A DNA stretch of 11,465 nucleotides from Propionibacteriaceae bacterium (GTDB lineage: Bacteria > Actinomycetota > Actinomycetes > Propionibacteriales > Propionibacteriaceae), in the NCBI GenBank assembly GCA_030450535.1, contig JAKDIK010000053.1, positions 1 to 11,465 of the forward strand, in the 5' to 3' direction. The notes under the pieces are model-generated. The model did no database searches. It was not told the origin of the DNA and saw only the letters and a list, made by a program, of their open reading frames with translations. This document shows, piece after piece, positions 7,160 to 11,465 of the stretch. A program made the position numbers and the translations under genes. Each line of letters starts with the position of its first letter. Within the stretch, counting starts at the first letter, position 1.

Positions 7160-8636
7160 GCGAGGCCTCCAGCAGCTCGACGACGCGGCCCTCCAGGCGG
7201 TAGCTCTCCTCGACGCGCGTCGGGGTGTCGTACACCTTCGCGAGCGAGGCCTGCGGCGTCCACGGCTCCCAGGGCATCGCGTGCGTGGTGATGAACTGCA
7301 CCCAATCGGCGTGCATCTCGTCGGCCAGCGCCTGCGGGGCGTCCGGGCCGCAGGAGGTTGCGACCTGCGGGGCGGCCAGGCAGTCGAACGCGAACGGGAT
7401 CTCCGCGCAGTGCGCCACCAAGGTGCTGTCGGCGTTCGGCCAGCGGAAGTCGTAGGCCCAACTCCTCGCCCCGCCGGCGTCCGCCCGCGCGCTCAGGAAC
7501 TGCACCAGCGGCCCGCGGAACATCTTGTCGGTCATCAACTGGCCCACCAGCAGCGGACCCGACAGCTCCGGGTGGGCCGCCACGTGCTCGTCGGCGATCG
7601 GCCCGACGACGCTGGCGCGCAGCAACTCCGTGATGTCACCGTCGCCGAACAGGGGCGCCATCATCTGGCCGATGAAGCTGAACTCGTGCGCCACCGTGCC
7701 CATCACCAGGGGCAGGTCGGACGCCGCCACCGCGGCCACCGGGTCGGTCAGGGTCTCGGGGTCCAGGTAGGGAACGAACGTGATGCCGCCGAACGCCGGA
7801 CCGGTGAGCATGCCGTCCACGACCTGCTCCGGGGGGAGCCCCGCCCCGGCCGGCTGCTCGGCCAGCGCCTCGGTCGCGTCCAGGATCGCGTCCTCGCTGA
7901 CGCTCCGGAAACCCGCCAGCGTCGGGGGCACGCCGAGCTCCTCGGCCAGGCGCGCGGACCGCTCGCGGGCGTCGTCTGCGGTGAGCGGCGACAGCGCGCC
8001 CGAGTGGCTGATGCCGGCGTGGAACAGCCCGGACGCCGGCGGGCACGCGTACATGCCCAGCACCGACCCGCCGCCCGCGGACTGGCCGGCGATCGTCACG
8101 CGATCGGGGTCGCCGCCGAACGCGCCGATGTTGTCGCGGACCCAGGCGAGCCCGGCCGCCTGGTCGAGGAAGCCGCGGTTGCCCGGCGCCCCCTCGATGA
8201 AGCCGAACCCGTCGAAGCCCAGCCGGTACGACACGCTCACCGTCACGACGCCGTCGCGGTTGAACGCCGCCCCGTCGTACCACGGGCTGCTGGGCGAGCC
8301 GGCCTTGTAGCCGCCGCCGTGGATCCAGACGAGGACGGGCAGCCGGGCGTCCGGCTCGCCGGGGCGGGGGGTGAAGACGTTGACATTGAGCGTGGAGTCG
8401 CCGGGGAACGACGGCTCCGGGATGGACGTCACCTCGGCGAACGGACGCCGCTGCGGTGTCGCGCCCGGCGCCGTGGCGTCGAGGACGCCCTCCCACGGCG
8501 CGACCGGTGCCGGTGCGGCGAAGCGCAGTTCCCCGACGGGCGGGGCGGCGAAGGGAATCCCGAGAAACGCCGCCGAAGCGTCCCGCCACACCCCTTGGAC
8601 GTCGCCGGTGGTCGTGCTGACGATCGGTTCAGTCAT
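7152..8636 (-). CDS. Type B carboxylesterase, cytoplasmic
   Basis: The 494-residue alpha/beta-hydrolase has the full carboxylesterase type B pattern: FLGIPFAAPPVGELRF near the N-terminus, oxyanion motif HGGGY (106-110), nucleophile S186 in GQSAGGG, likely acidic residue E318 in VAHEFS, and catalytic histidine H409 in VAHCAEIPF. Its length is normal for the family. No signal peptide is present, so it should cleave carboxylic esters inside the cell. Between a GH2 and a GH3 gene it plausibly removes acetyl or aromatic acyl groups that block sugar or aglycone hydroxyls. The family is broad and includes enzymes acting on xenobiotics, so the substrate cannot be read from sequence. GGAGG at 8643-8647, six bases before the ATG, lies within the GH2 gene, and the start overlaps the GH2 stop by eight bases. 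The 3' end overlaps the next gene the same way. Confidence 0.9.
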   Translation of the reverse strand: MTEPIVSTTTGDVQGVWRDASAAFLGIPFAAPPVGELRFAAPAPVAPWEGVLDATAPGATPQRRPFAEVTSIPEPSFPGDSTLNVNVFTPRPGEPDARLPVLVWIHGGGYKAGSPSSPWYDGAAFNRDGVVTVSVSYRLGFDGFGFIEGAPGNRGFLDQAAGLAWVRDNIGAFGGDPDRVTIAGQSAGGGSVLGMYACPPASGLFHAGISHSGALSPLTADDARERSARLAEELGVPPTLAGFRSVSEDAILDATEALAEQPAGAGLPPEQVVDGMLTGPAFGGITFVPYLDPETLTDPVAAVAASDLPLVMGTVAHEFSFIGQMMAPLFGDGDITELLRASVVGPIADEHVAAHPELSGPLLVGQLMTDKMFRGPLVQFLSARADAGGARSWAYDFRWPNADSTLVAHCAEIPFAFDCLAAPQVATSCGPDAPQALADEMHADWVQFITTHAMPWEPWTPQASLAKVYDTPTRVEESYRLEGRVVELLEASHG

Positions 8637-11049
8637 CGGTTGCCTCCAGGTCGATGGTCACGGGATCGAAGTCGTCCGCGCTCACGGTCACGGTGATCGC
8701 GCCCGGCCCGGTCGGCCGGACGACGGCCAGCGCCCGGCCGTCGAAGGTGCGCCAGGTCGAGGCGTCGAAGCGCTCGGCGGTCTTGGGGTTGGCGCTGCAC
8801 ATCCCGGCGAGGACGCCGGCCCCCGACACCTCGACGGTCACCGGCGCATCGGCCGTGGTGTCGAGGACGCCGTCGGCGTCGCGCCACTCGAGGGCGACAT
8901 GGGCCAGGTCGGAGCCGTCGGCGCGCAGCCGCGTCCGGTCGGCGGACGCCGTGAGCGTCGGCGCACCCCCCGTCACCACGGCGGTGCGGCCGACCTCCAC
9001 GCCGCCGCGAAGGGCGAGCGCGGTCAGGGTGCCCGGGGCGTAGGTGATCTCGAGGGTGGCCTGGTACGGCCGGACGTCGCCGACTCCCGCGCGGCCCACC
9101 TCGGCGCCGTCGAGCAGCAGGGCCACCTCGTCGGCGTCCGCATACACCTCGACGACCACCGGCCGGCCCTCGGATCCCGGCCACGTCCAGGACGACACCG
9201 CGTCGCTCCACGCCCACGGCGACTGGTAGCTGATCTCGCGGCCGTGGCAGGCCGGACGCTGCACGGCCACGTAGGGCTCGGACCGCAGGCCGAACACGAT
9301 CTCGCGGTAGAAGCTCACGGGGCGACGCCATCCGGTGAGGTCGAGGTCGCCGCACCAGGCGGTGAGGGAGGGGTACTCGCGCTCCAGGGCGGCGACGGCG
9401 TCCGGGTCGTCGGCGTAGGCGACCGCCCCGATGCCGACCTCGCCGAGGTAGTCCCAGCCGGTCCAGGTGAAGTCGCCGATGACGTGCGGGTGCTCCAGCA
9501 CCATCGGCCAGAGCCGGCCGATCTGGCTCGGGAACGTCTCGGAGCCGACGATGACGCGGCGGCCGAACCGCTCGGCGTCCGCGCCGTAGCGGCCCTCGGC
9601 GTAGTTGAAGCCCACGACGTCGAGCGCCGCGCTCGACTCGGCCGTGCGGACGGTAGCGCTCTCGCCGGAGCCCAGGGCGTTCATGCCGCCCCCCGGATCC
9701 TCGGCGGCGCCGGCCATCAGCTCGTTGAGTCCGCCGGGGTTGGACGTCCTCATGGCCGCCAACTCGTCCAGGACCGTCAGGGCGGCGTTGACGCCGTTCG
9801 TGACGAGCCGGGTCGGATCCAGGGCGCGGACGTGCTCGGCCATCTCGCGGGCGAGGGCGGCGCCGTGCGGCATGCCGACCTCGGCGATCTCGTTGCCGAG
9901 GGAGTAGAGGATGACGCTGGGATGGTTGTAGTCCTTGGCGACGAGCGAGGTCAGGTCGTCGCGCCACCACTGGGGGAAGTCGAGGGCGTAGTCGTAGGGG
10001 GTCTTGAAGCGGACCCACATGTCGAACGCCTCGTCCATGACCAGCATGCCGAGCCGATCGCAGGCGTCCAGCATCGCCGACGACAGCGGGTTGTGGGCGG
10101 CGCGGATCGCGTTGAAGCCGGCCTGCCGCAGCAGTTCGATGCGGCGCTCCTCGGCGCGCGGGATCGCGGCGCCGCCGAGCGGACCGTTGTCGTGGTGGAG
10201 GCACGCCCCGCGCAGCAGGATGTCCTCACCGTTGATGCGCAGCCCCCTGCGCGGATCGACGGTGATCTGCCGGATGCCGAACGTGGTCGTCCGCTCGGAG
10301 TCGCCGAACGCGGTGGTCGCCGTGTGCAGGGTGGGGGAGTCGGGCGCCCACAGCGCGGGGTCGGCGACGTAGAACCGCTGCCGGATGACGTGGGTCTGCC
10401 CGGGCGGCAGCGTGACGGGGATGGCGTCGCGGTCGATCTCGGCGCCCTCGGGGGCGATCAGCGCCGTCGTGAGGGTCTCGGACGCCGTGGTCAGGCCGGC
10501 GTTGTGGAGCTCGGTGGTCACCTCGACGACGGCCTGGTCGTCCTCGATGCGGCAGGTGGTGACGCGGACGCCGTCCGGCGTGACGTGCGCGGGGGCGTCC
10601 ACGTGGAGGAACACCTCGCGGTGCAGGCCGGCGCCGGAGTACCAGCGCGAGTCCTGGCCCGTGCGCGTCTCGACGCGGATCGCATTGGCAGCGCCGATGC
10701 GCAGGAAGGGGGTGAGGTCGACGAAGAACCGGGCGTAGCCGTCGGCGTGGTTGCCCGCGAATTCCTCGTTGACGAATACCTGGGCGTGCCGCATGGCACC
10801 GCCGAACTCCAGCCGGACGATCCGGCCCTGCCAGTCCGCGGGCGCGTCGAGGGTGGCGAGGTAGGTGACGTTCCCCGGCGGGAAGTAGGCGTTGGCTCCC
10901 TTGGCCGGGGCGTCCGGGCTGCGTTCGGCGTCGCGGAGGGCGTCGTGGGGCAGCGTGACCGGCGTCGGCTCGACGGCCGCGTCATTGAACGCGGCGAACG
11001 GGCCCTGGGGTGACCGATGGGACCAGCCGTGGTTGAACGGTGTGCGCAT
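8629..11049 (-). CDS. GH2 beta-glycosidase (beta-galactosidase-like)
   Basis: The 806-residue protein is a retaining family 2 glycosidase. A jelly-roll sugar-binding domain (~1-155, with SRWYSGAGLHREV) is followed by an Ig-like domain (~160-260) and a TIM barrel (~262-560). The barrel contains RGACLHHDNGPLG, NAIRAAHNP, acid/base E387 in SLGNEI and nucleophile E504 in VGSETFP. C-terminal beta domains follow: ~595-680 resembles DUF4982, and ~695-803 resembles the GH2 C5 or bacterial Ig-like domain. No signal peptide is seen. The ATG at 11049 was chosen because AGGAG sits seven bases before it and the protein then begins at the family's usual N-terminus; the open frame runs 48 codons further up but overlaps the previous gene. 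It lies one base after that gene's stop. Beta-galactosidase is the likeliest activity; beta-glucuronidase, beta-xylosidase or arabinopyranosidase cannot be excluded. Confidence 0.93.
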   Translation of the reverse strand: MRTPFNHGWSHRSPQGPFAAFNDAAVEPTPVTLPHDALRDAERSPDAPAKGANAYFPPGNVTYLATLDAPADWQGRIVRLEFGGAMRHAQVFVNEEFAGNHADGYARFFVDLTPFLRIGAANAIRVETRTGQDSRWYSGAGLHREVFLHVDAPAHVTPDGVRVTTCRIEDDQAVVEVTTELHNAGLTTASETLTTALIAPEGAEIDRDAIPVTLPPGQTHVIRQRFYVADPALWAPDSPTLHTATTAFGDSERTTTFGIRQITVDPRRGLRINGEDILLRGACLHHDNGPLGGAAIPRAEERRIELLRQAGFNAIRAAHNPLSSAMLDACDRLGMLVMDEAFDMWVRFKTPYDYALDFPQWWRDDLTSLVAKDYNHPSVILYSLGNEIAEVGMPHGAALAREMAEHVRALDPTRLVTNGVNAALTVLDELAAMRTSNPGGLNELMAGAAEDPGGGMNALGSGESATVRTAESSAALDVVGFNYAEGRYGADAERFGRRVIVGSETFPSQIGRLWPMVLEHPHVIGDFTWTGWDYLGEVGIGAVAYADDPDAVAALEREYPSLTAWCGDLDLTGWRRPVSFYREIVFGLRSEPYVAVQRPACHGREISYQSPWAWSDAVSSWTWPGSEGRPVVVEVYADADEVALLLDGAEVGRAGVGDVRPYQATLEITYAPGTLTALALRGGVEVGRTAVVTGGAPTLTASADRTRLRADGSDLAHVALEWRDADGVLDTTADAPVTVEVSGAGVLAGMCSANPKTAERFDASTWRTFDGRALAVVRPTGPGAITVTVSADDFDPVTIDLEATDD

Positions 11050-11050
11050 C

Positions 11051-11344
11051 TCAGTGCTCCTGGAGGGCGCCGCGGACGATGTCCTGACCGGTGTAGTCGA
11101 TGCGGTGGACGTCGATCGTGCCGGAGCGGGCATACGGTCCGACGACGCGACCCGTGAACGACTCCGCCACGTCGGAGGAGAGGTAGCGCCCATCGGTGCT
11201 GCCGATGGTGACCCAGGCCCCGTCGTCGAACACCTCGGCGCGCAGCAGATCGCAGCCCACGATGACTCCGAGCGTGCCGGACGCGGCGGGCTCGGCCACG
11301 ATGCGTGGTGATTCGACGTCGTCCGGGGGAAGCTGCGAGCTCAC
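11051..11344 (-). CDS. Short protein resembling only the C-terminal end of a GH43 beta-xylosidase
   Basis: This 97-residue reading frame starts at a GTG with GGAGGA just upstream (spacing three to four bases, rather tight) and stops one base before the GH2 ATG. Residues ~45-85 (WVTIGSTDGRYLSSDV, FTGRVVGPYA, GTIDVHRIDY) resemble the last strands of the concanavalin-like C-terminal domain found in GH43 beta-xylosidases and arabinofuranosidases. No GH43 catalytic propeller is present: the sequence upstream turns at once into repeats and an apparent leader. There is no signal peptide. It may be the remnant of a deleted GH43 gene, kept because its translation feeds the GH2 start, or a genuine small beta-sandwich accessory protein. 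The resemblance rests on pattern recall over about forty residues and is moderate; a later start, such as the GTG within IVAEP, lacks a ribosome binding site. Confidence 0.55.
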   Translation of the reverse strand: MSSQLPPDDVESPRIVAEPAASGTLGVIVGCDLLRAEVFDDGAWVTIGSTDGRYLSSDVAESFTGRVVGPYARSGTIDVHRIDYTGQDIVRGALQEH

Positions 11345-11347
11345 GGG

Positions 11348-11353
11348 TCCTCC
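11348..11353 (-). promoter_or_regulatory. Ribosome binding site GGAGGA for the first operon gene
   Basis: On the minus strand GGAGGA precedes the GTG at 11344 by three bases (four from the GGAGG core). It is the only strong purine run in this upstream region and follows an A-rich stretch (CCAAAAATGG). It marks this GTG as the likely start rather than codons further upstream that lie within the repeats. Confidence 0.5.
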
Positions 11354-11360
11354 ATTTTTG

Positions 11361-11384
11361 GTGGTGAGTGCATGGTGGTGAGTG
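11361..11384. repeat. 10-base direct repeat in the operon leader
   Basis: GTGGTGAGTG occurs at 11361-11370 and again at 11375-11384, fourteen bases apart, separated by CATG. Both copies lie between the 16-base repeats and the ribosome binding site, in the probable promoter or leader of the minus-strand operon. They may be paired regulator sites or a chance duplication. Confidence 0.45.
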
Positions 11385-11395
11385 GTGACAACGTC

Positions 11396-11456
11396 GAGCT
11401 GCAACGTGGCCGAGCTGCAACGTGGCCGAGCTGCAACGTGGCCGAGCTGCAACGTG
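11396..11456. repeat. Tandem 16-base repeat, 3.8 copies, upstream of the operon
   Basis: The unit GAGCTGCAACGTGGCC is repeated without change at 11396-11411, 11412-11427 and 11428-11443, and a fourth copy runs 13 bases (11444-11456) before diverging. A degenerate partial copy (CAACGTCGAGCT) precedes the array. The period is not a multiple of three, so it is not shaped by coding. Each full unit contains GCAACGTGGC, an imperfect palindrome with a central CG, which would suit a LacI-type regulator; TTGCAG on the minus strand also resembles a -35 box. The array ends nine bases before the window edge. Confidence 0.85.
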
Positions 11457-11465
11457 TAAGTGTCG

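Larger units (their letters stand above)
3985..11344 (-). other. Leftward glycoside-utilisation operon (GH43-like fragment, GH2, esterase, nucleoside-hydrolase-like, GH3)
   Basis: Five minus-strand genes follow each other with gaps of 1, -8, -8 and 58 bases, which indicates one transcript. The upstream limit is the repeat-rich region at 11345-11465; the downstream limit is the hairpin at 3946-3970. All products lack signal peptides, so substrate must be imported, yet no transporter or regulator gene lies within the window. Co-transcription is inferred from spacing; the shared task, stepwise removal of acyl and sugar groups from a plant-derived compound, is inferred from the enzyme families. 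Confidence 0.75.

Noticed and set aside
8371..11013. 880-codon open frame on the + strand opposite the GH2 and esterase genes
   Set aside because: Same reasoning: a low-complexity antisense shadow of well-supported minus-strand genes, with no recognisable domain or plausible start.
11050..11193. Longer N-terminus for the GH2 protein (48 extra codons)
   Set aside because: The extra residues are Ser/Arg/Thr-rich, overlap the preceding gene and lack a family match, while the ATG at 11049 has an AGGAG site and the expected GH2 N-terminus.
11354..11363. CCATTTTTGG as a meaningful AT-rich regulatory box
   Set aside because: It stands out in GC-rich DNA, but it is only a short A-rich leader segment before the ribosome binding site; no bacterial regulator with this site can be named.
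11396..11456. CRISPR array
   Set aside because: The 16-base units are directly adjacent with no spacers and are too short for CRISPR repeats; no cas gene is nearby.

Overview
The window is GC-rich, shows strong third-position GC bias and long antisense shadow frames, and carries an SLH-anchored secreted protein of a type common in actinobacteria. It is therefore most likely chromosomal DNA from a high-GC Gram-positive such as a Micrococcales or Propionibacteriales member. That placement is an inference; there is no rRNA or other marker gene to confirm it. No tRNA, rRNA, CRISPR array, insertion sequence or transporter gene was seen.

Left part (1-3022, + strand): one large secreted protein of 979 residues. 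It has a signal peptide, a jelly-roll-like module, an Ig/cadherin-like linker, a family 9 polysaccharide lyase (pectate lyase) beta-helix with its calcium and catalytic residues intact, and three C-terminal SLH repeats that should tie it to the cell surface. A LacI/GalR-type palindrome lies just upstream, which suggests sugar-controlled expression.

Middle (3090-3887, - strand): a serine O-acetyltransferase (cysE) of the long, E. coli-like form, converging on the lyase gene. It sits apart from the sugar genes in function and probably has its own promoter in the 97-base gap before it. It lacks the C-terminal tail that docks E. coli CysE onto CysK.

Right part (3985-11344, - strand): a leftward operon. 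In transcription order it encodes a 97-residue protein resembling only the C-terminal end of a GH43 beta-xylosidase, a GH2 beta-glycosidase, a type B carboxylesterase, a nucleoside-hydrolase-fold protein with an altered metal motif, and a GH3 beta-glucosidase. None has a signal peptide. The GH2/esterase and esterase/hydrolase junctions both overlap by eight bases with GGAGG ribosome binding sites inside the preceding gene, so these three are almost certainly co-translated. The GH3 start instead sits directly behind a perfect hairpin, and a second hairpin follows its stop codon.

Taken together, the surface lyase would release oligosaccharides or open plant cell-wall pectin. The cytoplasmic operon would strip acyl groups and sugars from an imported glycoside or oligosaccharide. 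The true substrate is not readable from sequence; the esterase plus nucleoside-hydrolase-like pair between two glycosidases is the part most likely to hold undescribed chemistry. The right edge holds a 16-base tandem repeat of nearly four units in the operon's upstream region.
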